NCBI GenBank assembly: GCA_913055875.1
Contig: CAJXJY010000008.1
Span: forward strand, 62,001-126,000
Source: an uncultured Altererythrobacter sp.
Lineage (GTDB): Bacteria > Pseudomonadota > Alphaproteobacteria > Sphingomonadales > Sphingomonadaceae
Length of the DNA stretch: 64,000 nt
Reading direction: 5' to 3'
Position 1 is the first letter of the stretch. Each line of letters opens with the position of its first letter. This document shows, piece by piece, positions 54,950 to 62,984 of the stretch. The notes below the pieces were generated by a model. The model was not told where the DNA came from, did not search any database, and saw only the letters and a list, made by a program, of their open reading frames with translations. The position numbers were made by a program, and so were the translations under genes.

Positions 54950-56239
54950 GTGGCCGAATTCCCCCGCACCTTCGATGCCATTCGGGTGGACCGCCCCGCA
55001 CCGTCTCACGTTCCGAAGGACCGGCTGGTCGATCTGACGTTCGCCCTGGGCGGCGTGCCGAACGACGAGATCGATCCCTATGAACCATTCGGCTGGCTCG
55101 GCGGTGCAGATGTGCCGCGGCTGATGTACCACATCACCGATCCCGACGCGCCGCGCAGATCGGTGGAGGGGGTCGGCGGCATCGATGCCGGCGGCTGGAT
55201 CGTCACCCGCTACGAGGACATCGACCGTCTTTATACCGACAACGAACATTTCTCGACCGAGGGCCGTGGCGAGTTCCAACGGCTGATCGGCGAGACCTTC
55301 CACAACATTCCCGCTGCGATAGACCTCCCCGACCATCGCAAATACCGCATGTTCCTAATGCCGTTCTTCGCGCCGTCTCGCCTGAACCGGATGGAAGTCG
55401 AAATCCGCGCGATGGTCGGCAGCATAATCGACGAGTTTGCCGGCAAGGGTGAAGTCGATGTCGCCTGGGACTTCGCACGCGTGTTCCCCGTACGCGTCTT
55501 TCTCACGATGATGGGTCTCCCCATCGCCATGCTCGACCGGTTCCTCGAGTGGGGCAAGCAATTGATCCACGGCGGGACGGTGGAGAGCACCGTCGCCGCG
55601 ATGCGCGAAATCCTAACCTATCTCCGCGACGCCATTGCGGAAAAGGAATCCGAACCCGACGACTCGCTCATTTCCGCGATCGCCACCGGGGAAATCGATG
55701 GTGCGCCACTGACCGCCGACGAGAAAATCGGCATGGTGTGGTTCTTGTGGATCGCAGGCCTCAACACCGTCGCGGCGACGATCAGCCACATGTTCCGCCG
55801 GATGGCGCTGCAACCCGAAATTCAGGACCGGCTGCGCGGACACCCGGAATTGTATCAAAGCGCGGTGGAGGAATTCCTGCGCACCCAGCCGCTGTTCTCG
55901 ATCGGCCGCAAGGCGACGAAAGACTTCGAATGGCACGGTGTGCAGATCAAGCGCGGCGAGACGGTTATGGGCATGAACGTGACCGCAAATTTCGAACCCG
56001 GCCGGTTCGACAATCCGCGCAGTTTCGATCCGGCGCGCAATCCGAACCGCCATTTGACATTCATTTCCGGAATCCATTTGTGCATGGGGGCCCCGCTCGC
56101 ACGGCGCGAATTGCGCATATTGCTGGATGAATGGTTCAAGCGGATCCCTAGCTTCCGGGTGAAGCCCGGAACGGACACGACTGTTTATCCGGCCCCTCTA
56201 TCGATCCGCCACCTACCAATCGTCTGGGACGTGCCATAG
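54950..56239 (+). CDS. Cytochrome P450 with AGLNT I-helix
   Basis: The 429-residue P450 has ExxR in EEFLR near 310 and the haem loop FISGIHLCMGAPLAR with cysteine near residue 378. The I-helix oxygen-activation motif is AGLNT (269-273): asparagine replaces the usual Asp or Glu beside the threonine. The GTG start at 54950 follows GAGCGGAGCGGGG and leaves 13 nt after the amidohydrolase stop; the longer frame overlaps that gene. It is last in the Rieske operon and the last gene of the island before the broken tRNA. No redox partner is encoded nearby. Confidence 0.9.
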   Translation: MAEFPRTFDAIRVDRPAPSHVPKDRLVDLTFALGGVPNDEIDPYEPFGWLGGADVPRLMYHITDPDAPRRSVEGVGGIDAGGWIVTRYEDIDRLYTDNEHFSTEGRGEFQRLIGETFHNIPAAIDLPDHRKYRMFLMPFFAPSRLNRMEVEIRAMVGSIIDEFAGKGEVDVAWDFARVFPVRVFLTMMGLPIAMLDRFLEWGKQLIHGGTVESTVAAMREILTYLRDAIAEKESEPDDSLISAIATGEIDGAPLTADEKIGMVWFLWIAGLNTVAATISHMFRRMALQPEIQDRLRGHPELYQSAVEEFLRTQPLFSIGRKATKDFEWHGVQIKRGETVMGMNVTANFEPGRFDNPRSFDPARNPNRHLTFISGIHLCMGAPLARRELRILLDEWFKRIPSFRVKPGTDTTVYPAPLSIRHLPIVWDVP

Positions 56240-56359
56240 CCGGTTCACACTCACGATGATCGTGCTGACGTTTTACAGCGATCCGCCAAGCACTTGATTT
56301 GCTTATGGTGCGAGCGTGCAAATTTTACAACTGTAGGCGCTGAACTCCGCCAATACCGC

Positions 56360-56400
56360 CAGCTTGGGAAGCTGCTGCTCTACCATTGAGCTACACCCGC
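56360..56400 (-). pseudogene. Truncated tRNA-Gly(CCC): 5' 41 nt only
   Basis: On the minus strand from 56400 the sequence has the acceptor 5' strand GCGGGTG, D-arm GCTC-AATGGTA-GAGC and an anticodon stem-loop with TTCCCAA (anticodon CCC). This is the standard order of a bacterial tRNA-Gly. After GCTG (56360) the similarity stops: there is no T-arm TTCGA loop and no CACCCGC 3' acceptor strand within the next 120 nt. The gene is therefore broken just after the anticodon loop, exactly where the catabolic island ends. Loss may be tolerated because a UCC anticodon tRNA can read GGG. Confidence 0.75.
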
Positions 56401-56524
56401 ACGGGCCGCCGCCATCGGCGGGGCGCGGCGATTGCACCGGGGATCGCGCGGCGTCAACATGGTTTTTCCGTCGCGGCACGGCTATCGCGTCACTCCAACG
56501 AAGTTCGCGGAGAGAAACCGGCCC

Positions 56525-57739
56525 ATGATTACCGACGATCGCATCATTCTCGGCCTGCTGGCCGCCCTGCTGGCGCTGGTCTTCGTCACGCGCGACCGGC
56601 CGGGCTGGAAGAAGTTCTACGTCTTCGTGCCGATCATCCTCGTCTGCTACCTGGTCCCCTCGCTGTTCGTCACCACCGGGCTGGTCGATGCGAGCGAGAG
56701 CCAGCTGTGGCCGATCGCCAAGGACTATTTCCTCCCCGCTGCGCTGTTCCTGATGACGCTGTCGATCGACCTCAAGGGCATTCTCGGCCTCGGCAACAAG
56801 GCGATTATCATGTTCCTGACCGCCACCGTCGGGATCATTCTCGGCGGACCGCTGGCGCTGTGGATCGTCGCGCAGTTCGACCCCACCGTAATCGGCAGCG
56901 GCGACACCGCCGCGTGGCGCGGGCTGGCGACGCTGGCGGGCAGCTGGATCGGGGGCGGCGCGAACCAGACCGCGATGCTCGAAGTCTACGGCTATCCGCT
57001 CGAAGGCTTCGCCGCGCTGCTCGCGGTCGACATCATCGTCGCCGAGATCTGGATGATCTTCCTCCTCTACGGCGCCGGCGCCAGCAAACGCGTCGACGGC
57101 TGGCTCGGCGCCGACAGTTCGGCGATCGACCGGCTGCGCGACACCATGGCCGATTACACCGAGAAGGTGGAGCGCGTCGCCAGCGCCAACGACTACATCC
57201 TGCTGTTCGGCTTCGCCTTCGCGGTGGTCGGTGCGAGCCATCTGCTGGGCGGATTGCTGGCGGCGTTCTTTTCCGACCTGCAGGGCGAGGAAGCGACATT
57301 GGCGAGCAGCTTCTTCTGGGTGGTGGTGATTGCGACCACCGCCGGGCTCGCCGCCAGCTTCACTCGGGCGCGCAATCTCGAGGGTGTCGGTGCGAGCAAG
57401 TTCGGGACGCTGTTCATCTTCCTGCTGGTCGCGGTGATCGGCACGCGGATGGACGTCACCAAGATCATGGACGCCCCCGCCTTCATGGCGATCGGCGCGA
57501 TCTGGATGCTGTTCCACATCGTGCTGCTGCTTGTCGTGGCCAAGATCATAAAGGCGCCGTTCTTCTTCGTCGCGGTGGGCAGCAAGGCCAATGTCGGCGG
57601 TGCGGCCTCGGCGCCGGTGGTCGCGGCGGCGTTCCACCCGGCGCTGGCCCCGGTCGGCGTGCTGCTGGCGGTGCTCGGCTACGCGCTGGGAACCTACGGT
57701 GCGATCCTGTGCGCGCAGATGATGGCCGGGGTCGGCTGA
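56525..57739 (+). CDS. DUF819 family integral membrane protein
   Basis: A 404-residue protein with about ten hydrophobic segments (for example IILGLLAALLALVFV at the start, AIIMFLTATVGIILGG, GTLFIFLLVAVIGTRMDV). The conserved GSWIGGGANQTAM near residue 143 and SKANVGGAASAPVV near 358 form an inverted pair typical of DUF819 and its relatives among secondary carriers. The function is unknown; an anion or amino-acid carrier is the usual guess. The ATG follows GGAGAGAAACCGGCCC. It is the first gene beyond the island boundary. Confidence 0.87.
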   Translation: MITDDRIILGLLAALLALVFVTRDRPGWKKFYVFVPIILVCYLVPSLFVTTGLVDASESQLWPIAKDYFLPAALFLMTLSIDLKGILGLGNKAIIMFLTATVGIILGGPLALWIVAQFDPTVIGSGDTAAWRGLATLAGSWIGGGANQTAMLEVYGYPLEGFAALLAVDIIVAEIWMIFLLYGAGASKRVDGWLGADSSAIDRLRDTMADYTEKVERVASANDYILLFGFAFAVVGASHLLGGLLAAFFSDLQGEEATLASSFFWVVVIATTAGLAASFTRARNLEGVGASKFGTLFIFLLVAVIGTRMDVTKIMDAPAFMAIGAIWMLFHIVLLLVVAKIIKAPFFFVAVGSKANVGGAASAPVVAAAFHPALAPVGVLLAVLGYALGTYGAILCAQMMAGVG

Positions 57740-57830
57740 GGCGGAACGCCGATTGCGGAGTCGCATTGAACAGGTAAGCGCGCTACGGAGCGCGCAACAA
57801 TCTGACACACGACTTTGCAGGAGATGCGCA

Positions 57831-59327
57831 ATGCGCCAGGTCGATCATTTCATCGTCGGCGGAGCCGGGGGCGGCTCCGGCCGGTCCCACAAGATCTGGA
57901 ACCCGTCGACCGGCGAGGTCCAGGCCGAGGTCGCGCTGGGCGATGCCGCGCTGCTCGACAAGGCGGTCGCGACCGCGAAACAGGTCCAGCCCGAATGGGC
58001 CGCGACCAATCCGCAACGCCGCGCGCGGGTGATGTTCCGTTTCAAGCAGCTGCTCGAAGACAACATGCAGGAGCTCGCCGAACTGCTGTCCTCCGAGCAC
58101 GGCAAGGTCGTCGACGACGCCAAGGGCGACGTCCAGCGCGGGCTCGAAGTGATCGAATACGCCTGCAGCATCCCGCAGGCGATGAAGGGCGAATACACGC
58201 AGGGCGCGGGCCCGGGCATCGACGTCTATTCGATGCGCCAGCCATTGGGCATCGGCGCCGGGATCACTCCGTTCAACTTCCCGGCGATGATCCCGATGTG
58301 GATGTTCGGCATGGCGATCGCGGCGGGCAATGCCTTCATCCTCAAGCCCTCCGAGCGCGATCCGAGCGTGCCGGTGCGGCTCGCCGAACTGTTCGTCGAA
58401 GCCGGCGCGCCAGAAGGGCTGCTGCAGGTGGTGCACGGCGACAAGGAGATGGTCGACGCGATCCTCGACCATGACGACATCGCCGCGATCAGCTTCGTCG
58501 GATCGTCCGACATCGCGCAGTATATCTATTCGCGCGGCACCGCCAACGGCAAGCGCGTCCAGGCCTTCGGCGGGGCCAAGAACCACGGCATCGTGATGCC
58601 CGACGCCGATCTCGACCAGGTCGTGAACGACCTGTCGGGCGCGGCCTTCGGCAGTGCCGGCGAGCGCTGCATGGCGCTGCCGGTGGTGGTGCCGGTGGGC
58701 GAGGACACCGCCGACAGGCTGCGCGAGAAGCTGGTCCCCGCGATCAACGCGCTGCGCGTCGGCGTCTCGAACGATCCCGATGCGCATTACGGCCCGGTCG
58801 TCACCCCCGAGCACAAGGCAAGCATCGAACGCTGGATCGACACCGCCGAACAGGAAGGCGCCGAGATCGTCGTCGACGGGCGCGGCTTCAGCCTGCAGGG
58901 GCACGAGGACGGCTTCTTCGTCGGCCCGACGCTGATCGACCGGGTCAAGCCGCAGATGAAATCCTATCAGGAGGAAATCTTCGGCCCCGTCCTGCAGATC
59001 GTGCGGGCGACGGATTTCGAGGAGGCGGTGCGTCTTCCGAGCGAACACCAATACGGCAACGGCGTCGCGATCTTCACCCGCAACGGCCACGCCGCGCGCG
59101 AATTCGCCAGCCGCGTCAATGTCGGCATGGTCGGGGTCAACGTGCCGATCCCGGTGCCGGTCAGCTATCACAGCTTCGGCGGCTGGAAACGCTCGGGCTT
59201 CGGCGATATCGACCAGTACGGGCAGGAGGGTCTGCGCTTCTGGACCAAGACCAAGAAGGTCACCCAGCGCTGGCCCGACGGCGGCGGTGACGGGAGCAAC
59301 GCGTTCGTCATCCCGACCATGGGGTGA
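57831..59327 (+). CDS. mmsA: CoA-acylating methylmalonate-semialdehyde dehydrogenase
   Basis: The 498-residue enzyme converts (methyl)malonate semialdehyde with NAD and CoA to propionyl- or acetyl-CoA plus CO2, the last step of valine degradation. It shows NPSTGEVQAEVALG at the start, GITPFNFPAMIPMWMFGMAI near 144-163, the catalytic cysteine in GSAGERCMALPVVVPVG near 283, and EEIFGPVLQIVRA near 385. The lack of the general-base Glu of ordinary aldehyde dehydrogenases (ELGG replaced by AFGGAKNHG) is typical of MmsA. GGAG is 8 nt upstream. The isobutyryl-CoA dehydrogenase-like and hydrolase-like genes downstream fit one pathway. Confidence 0.94.
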   Translation: MRQVDHFIVGGAGGGSGRSHKIWNPSTGEVQAEVALGDAALLDKAVATAKQVQPEWAATNPQRRARVMFRFKQLLEDNMQELAELLSSEHGKVVDDAKGDVQRGLEVIEYACSIPQAMKGEYTQGAGPGIDVYSMRQPLGIGAGITPFNFPAMIPMWMFGMAIAAGNAFILKPSERDPSVPVRLAELFVEAGAPEGLLQVVHGDKEMVDAILDHDDIAAISFVGSSDIAQYIYSRGTANGKRVQAFGGAKNHGIVMPDADLDQVVNDLSGAAFGSAGERCMALPVVVPVGEDTADRLREKLVPAINALRVGVSNDPDAHYGPVVTPEHKASIERWIDTAEQEGAEIVVDGRGFSLQGHEDGFFVGPTLIDRVKPQMKSYQEEIFGPVLQIVRATDFEEAVRLPSEHQYGNGVAIFTRNGHAAREFASRVNVGMVGVNVPIPVPVSYHSFGGWKRSGFGDIDQYGQEGLRFWTKTKKVTQRWPDGGGDGSNAFVIPTMG

Positions 59328-59361
59328 GGTCCGGCAAGGGACGTGCTGGAGGCAGAGGCGT

Positions 59362-59874
59362 ATGACAGGTTCGTTCGGGATAGTCGTTTCGGCACTGGCA
59401 TTGTTCGGCGCGGCCTGCGCCTCCGGATCGAGCACGCAGGATACGACCGTGGCGGCCGGTGAGCGGACCGATCCCGGCCCGCGCTTCGAGCCGTCCGCCA
59501 CGCCACGTTCGCACGACCCGGCGGCAGGCATTCCCGAAGCCATCCGGGGAGAGTGGCGCGAGGACGATCTGGGCCGCGCCCCGACGGGCGAGGACTGCCT
59601 CCAGACGCTGAAGACGATGCGCAATTTCGGCAAGGTTCTGTCGGTTTATCCGGACATGTTTACCCGGTTCGAGTCGGGTGGCAGGCTCGAGGAAATCCAT
59701 GAACGCGGCGATACGATGATCGATGCGACCTTCGATACCACATACGCCACCGGTGAGCCGACGCTGGCACGCAAGCGAATGGCGCTCGAACAGAACGGTG
59801 TGCTGACCTTGGAAAGCGAGGACGCCGAGGGGCATTTGTCGGTTACCTTCTATCGACGCTGCCCGGGCGGCTGA
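59362..59874 (+). CDS. Small putative lipoprotein (paired with the one at 60844)
   Basis: The 170-residue product starts with a hydrophobic signal and a lipobox-like FGAAC (cysteine near residue 20), then a low-complexity linker and a ~115-residue domain beginning IPEAIRGEW and ending RRC. The domain has the same start (IPEA-x2-G-x-W), similar spacing and the same RC end as the protein at 60844. It is probably anchored in the outer membrane facing the periplasm. The function is unknown. GGAGGCAGAGG precedes the ATG. Confidence 0.72.
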   Translation: MTGSFGIVVSALALFGAACASGSSTQDTTVAAGERTDPGPRFEPSATPRSHDPAAGIPEAIRGEWREDDLGRAPTGEDCLQTLKTMRNFGKVLSVYPDMFTRFESGGRLEEIHERGDTMIDATFDTTYATGEPTLARKRMALEQNGVLTLESEDAEGHLSVTFYRRCPGG

Positions 59875-59878
59875 AGCG

Positions 59879-60847
59879 GTGCGGCGGATTATCCTCGGCC
59901 TGTGGTTGCTGTTGCTGGCGGCCTGCGCCGCCCCTCCTTCGCCCGCGTTGCTGCCCGCCGCAGACAGCAGCAAGCAGATCGCGCTTACATTCGACGACAT
60001 CCCCCGTGCGCCCGGGGCGTTCCTGTCCGAGGACGAGCGCACCCAGCGGCTGATCGCCGGGCTCGAGCGCGCCGGGGTCGAGCAGGCCGTCTTCTTCCTC
60101 AATCCCGGCCATATCGCCGAGCGCCCCGGCGCGGTGGCGCGGATCGATGACTATGTTGCGGCGGGGCACGTGATCGCCAACCATTCGAACACGCACCCGC
60201 ATCTCAACGTCACCGATGCCGATGCCTATCTCGCCGATATCGATGCCGCGGCGGCGTGGCTTGGCGGGCGCGAAGGCAACCGGCCGTGGTTCCGCTTCCC
60301 CTATCTGGACGAGGGACAGGCCGACAAGGTCAAGCGCGACGCGGTTCGCGCGGGGCTCGACGCGCGCGGGCTCTCGAACGGCTACGTCACCGTCGATGCC
60401 TCGGACTGGTGGCTCGAACAGGCGGCGATCGATGCCCGCGCCGCCGGACACGAAATAGACATGGAGGGCCTGCGCGATCTCTACGTCGAGAGCCACGTCG
60501 AAGCAGCCGATTTCAACGATGCGCTCGCGCGCAAGGCGCTCGGCCGCGCCCCGGCGCAGGTCATGCTGCTCCACGAAACCGACCTTGCCGCGCTGTGGAT
60601 CGCCGACCTCGTCGAAGCGCTACGTGCGGACGGCTGGACGATCATCACCGCCGACGAGGCCTATGCCGACCCGATCGCGCGCCTGCGTCCCGACACCCCG
60701 TCGGCGCAGGGCACGCTGACCGAAGCGATCGCCTGGGAACGAGGTCTGCCCGCCCCGCGCTGGTACGAGCGGAACGACCCCCGCATCTATGCGCGCCTGT
60801 TCCGCGAGCGCGTCTTGCATCTCGATCCCGAAGGAGACCCGGAATGA
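59879..60847 (+). CDS. Polysaccharide deacetylase family lipoprotein
   Basis: A 322-residue protein with a lipoprotein signal (LWLLLLAACAAPP, cysteine near 16) and a NodB-homology domain: ALTFDD near 35-40, the metal-binding HSNTHPH near 102-108, and RFPYLDEG near 138. These enzymes remove N- or O-acetyl groups from polysaccharides or peptidoglycan. It begins with GTG 59879, 4 nt after the preceding gene, and overlaps the next by 4 nt (ATGA), forming a three-gene unit with the two lipoproteins. Confidence 0.87.
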   Translation: MRRIILGLWLLLLAACAAPPSPALLPAADSSKQIALTFDDIPRAPGAFLSEDERTQRLIAGLERAGVEQAVFFLNPGHIAERPGAVARIDDYVAAGHVIANHSNTHPHLNVTDADAYLADIDAAAAWLGGREGNRPWFRFPYLDEGQADKVKRDAVRAGLDARGLSNGYVTVDASDWWLEQAAIDARAAGHEIDMEGLRDLYVESHVEAADFNDALARKALGRAPAQVMLLHETDLAALWIADLVEALRADGWTIITADEAYADPIARLRPDTPSAQGTLTEAIAWERGLPAPRWYERNDPRIYARLFRERVLHLDPEGDPE

Positions 60848-61329
60848 CCGTCCGCCCGATATGTGTCGTCGCTTTTGCCGCGCTGGCGCTGGCCGCGTGC
60901 CAGCAGTCGCCCGAGGACGGCGCGGACGCCGCCGATGCACCCGGTGCGGGCGAAACCGCCATGCCGGTCGAGCCCGATGGCGGGATCGGCGACGGCGCAC
61001 AGCCGCTGCCCGAAACGGTGGATGCGATCCCGGAAGCCTTCCTCGGCGTGTGGGATTACGTGAAGGGCAGTTGCGACCCCGCTTCCGACCTGCGCGTTGA
61101 AATCGGGCCGCGCACGATCGGCTTCTACGAATCGCACGGCGAGGTGACGCGGGTGGAGGTCGACGGGCCCAACCGGATCGTCGTCTCGCTCGCGATGGAG
61201 GGCGAAGGCGAGCGCTGGACCATGGCGCGGCTGTTCACGCTGAGCGAGGACGGGCAAACGCTCACCCCCGCCGCGGCCGATGCCGGGGAGCAACTCGAAC
61301 CGATGCCGCTGAAAAGATGCACGGCGTGA
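60844..61329 (+). CDS. Small putative lipoprotein (paired with the one at 59362)
   Basis: The 161-residue product has signal peptide VVAFAALALAACQQSP with a lipobox cysteine near residue 19, an acidic Gly/Ala/Asp linker, then IPEAFLGVWDYVKGSCDPAS and a beta-rich domain ending KRC. Two cysteines of the domain (near 78 and at the end) could form a disulfide. It overlaps the deacetylase gene by 4 nt and the RidA gene by 13 nt. No function can be assigned; a periplasmic inhibitor- or sensor-like role is speculation. Confidence 0.72.
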   Translation: MTVRPICVVAFAALALAACQQSPEDGADAADAPGAGETAMPVEPDGGIGDGAQPLPETVDAIPEAFLGVWDYVKGSCDPASDLRVEIGPRTIGFYESHGEVTRVEVDGPNRIVVSLAMEGEGERWTMARLFTLSEDGQTLTPAAADAGEQLEPMPLKRCTA

Positions 61330-61724
61330 CCGGCGAACGCCGCCATGCCTTCACCGGCTCGCCCTACGAGGCGCAGTTCGGCTTCGCGCGCGGGGTGCGG
61401 GTTGGCGATCGCATCGTCGTCGCCGGAACCGGGCCGGTCGAGGACGACGGCTCCTCCACGCAGGGCGATGCGACCGCGCAGGCCGAACGCTGCTGCGTGC
61501 TGATCCTGCGCGCGCTGGAGGAACTCGGCGGCAGCGCCGCCGATGTGGTCCGCACGCGCATGTTGCTCACCGACCCGGCCGACCAGGATGCGGTCGGCGC
61601 GGTCCACGCGCGCTTCTTCGGTGAGGCCCGACCCGCCGCGACGATGGCCGGTGTGGCGTGGCTGTGCCGCCCCGAATGGCTGGTGGAAATCGAGGCGGAA
61701 GCGGTGCTAGGGGGCGGCGCATGA
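61317..61724 (+). CDS. RidA family protein
   Basis: This 135-residue trimer-forming family removes reactive enamines and imines or related intermediates. The sequence has FGFARGVRVGDRIVVAGTGP near 23-42 and VRTRMLLTDPADQDAVGAVH near 81-100, followed by ARPAATMAGVAWL, where an arginine contacts the substrate. It overlaps the genes on both sides (13 and 4 nt), so it is produced with the dehydrogenase that follows. In a valine-catabolic setting it could protect the pathway from imine by-products; this is inference. Confidence 0.87.
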   Translation: MHGVTGERRHAFTGSPYEAQFGFARGVRVGDRIVVAGTGPVEDDGSSTQGDATAQAERCCVLILRALEELGGSAADVVRTRMLLTDPADQDAVGAVHARFFGEARPAATMAGVAWLCRPEWLVEIEAEAVLGGGA

Positions 61725-62866
61725 CAGGACAATTCCAGCTCAGCGACGATCAGCTCGCCATCCAGGAGATGGCGCAGCGGTTCACCGCCGACAACATCAC
61801 CCCCTTCGCCGCCGAATGGGACGAACGGCACCATTTCCCGCGCGACGTGATCCAGCAAACCGGCGAACTCGGCTTTGGCGCGATCTACGTCTCCGAGGAA
61901 TCGGGCGGCATCGCGCTCGGGCGATTGGAGGCGGCGCTGATCATGGAGGCGATGGCTTATGGCTGCCCCGCCACCAGCGCCTATATCTCGATCCACAACA
62001 TGGCGAGCTGGATGATCGACCGCTTCGGCGGGCAGGCGGTGAAGGAGAAGTACCTGCCGCAGCTGGTGACTCTGGAGAACATCGCCAGCTACGCGCTGAC
62101 CGAGCCGGGTAGCGGCTCCGATGCTGCCGGCCTCAAGACCAGCGCCAGGCTGGACGGCGATCATTACGTCCTCAACGGCACCAAGCAGTTCATCTCGGGC
62201 AGCGGCTTCAACGACGTCTACGTCACCATGGTCCGCACGAGCGAGCACAAGACCAGGGGCATCACCTGCCTGGTGGTCGACAAGGACACGCCCGGCGTGA
62301 GCTTCGGCAAGCCCGAGAAGAAACTTGGCTGGAATGCCTCGCCCACCGCGCAGCTGATCTTCGAGGATGCGCGCGTGCCGGTCGAGAACCGAGTCGGCGA
62401 CGAGGGCGAGGGATTCCGCTTCGCGATGATGGGGCTCGACGGCGGGCGGCTCAATATCGGCGCCTGCTCGCTGGGCGGGGCGCAGCGCTGCCTCGACGAG
62501 GCGGTCAAATACACCAAGGAACGCAAGCAGTTCGACACGCCGGTGGCCGATTTCCAGAACACCCAGTTCATGCTCGCCGACATGGCGACCGAACTGGAGG
62601 CGGCGCGCGCACTGCTTTATCTCGCGGCGGCCAAGGTCACCGACAACGCGCCCGACAAGAGCAGGTTCTCCGCCATGGCCAAGCGGCTCGCGACCGACAG
62701 CGGCTCGAAGATCGTCAACGACGCGCTGCAGCTGTTCGGCGGCTATGGCTATCTCAAGGAATACCCGATCGAACGCTTCTGGCGCGACCTGCGCGTGCAT
62801 TCGATCCTCGAAGGCACCAACCAGGTGATGCGGATGATCGTCGGACGGGACCTGTTGCGGCAATGA
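61721..62866 (+). CDS. Acyl-CoA dehydrogenase, isobutyryl-CoA dehydrogenase-like
   Basis: The 381-residue flavoenzyme has YALTEPGSGSDAAGLKTSAR near 126-145, FISGSGFNDVYVTMVRT near 163, KERKQFDTPVADFQNTQFML near 266-285, LQLFGGYGYLKEYPIERFWR near 345 and ILEGTNQVMRM with the catalytic glutamate. It would oxidise isobutyryl-CoA to methacrylyl-CoA in valine breakdown, as suggested by mmsA upstream and the hydroxyisobutyryl-CoA-hydrolase-like gene downstream. It overlaps the RidA gene by 4 nt (ATGA). Unlike the island FadE-type enzymes it keeps the EGT glutamate. Confidence 0.9.
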   Translation: MTGQFQLSDDQLAIQEMAQRFTADNITPFAAEWDERHHFPRDVIQQTGELGFGAIYVSEESGGIALGRLEAALIMEAMAYGCPATSAYISIHNMASWMIDRFGGQAVKEKYLPQLVTLENIASYALTEPGSGSDAAGLKTSARLDGDHYVLNGTKQFISGSGFNDVYVTMVRTSEHKTRGITCLVVDKDTPGVSFGKPEKKLGWNASPTAQLIFEDARVPVENRVGDEGEGFRFAMMGLDGGRLNIGACSLGGAQRCLDEAVKYTKERKQFDTPVADFQNTQFMLADMATELEAARALLYLAAAKVTDNAPDKSRFSAMAKRLATDSGSKIVNDALQLFGGYGYLKEYPIERFWRDLRVHSILEGTNQVMRMIVGRDLLRQ

Positions 62867-62881
62867 TTTACGAGCGAACGA

Positions 62882-62983
62882 AAATCCTCCCCCTCTGGGG
62901 GAGGTGGCAGCGCGAAGCGCTGACGGAGGGGGGGCCCCCCCCCCCCGCCCCTGCGGGGCACCTCCCCCAGGGGGGGAGGATTT
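62882..62983. repeat. Long inverted repeat (CTCCCCC-type intergenic palindrome)
   Basis: The outer arms, 62882-62906 and 62959-62983, are 25-nt inverted copies with one mismatch. Between them lie an internal hairpin around GCGCGAAGCGC and a G7C12 homopolymer junction (62928-62946). Elements of this type, with AGCGCTTCGCGCT in the loop, are dispersed in many alphaproteobacterial genomes. The right arm ends with GGGGGGGAGGA and so supplies the ribosome-binding site of the gene at 62985. A transcript would fold into a strong hairpin between the dehydrogenase and that gene. Confidence 0.9.
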
Positions 62984-62984
62984 A

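Noticed and set aside
56240-56400. An intact tRNA-Gly, or one interrupted by a group I intron
   Set aside because: No T-arm loop or 3' acceptor strand complementary to GCGGGTG is found in the 120 nt between 56360 and the P450 stop, and the P450 coding sequence follows directly.
57778-57795. Hairpin GCGCGC-TACGGA-GCGCGC between the DUF819 and mmsA genes as a terminator
   Set aside because: The stem is only 6 bp and no T-rich run follows, so a terminator call is not supported.
57783-59633. Long minus-strand frames at the right end (also 56303-57808 and 61364-63262)
   Set aside because: They are shadows of mmsA, the DUF819 gene and the acyl-CoA dehydrogenase, all with clear family motifs on the plus strand.
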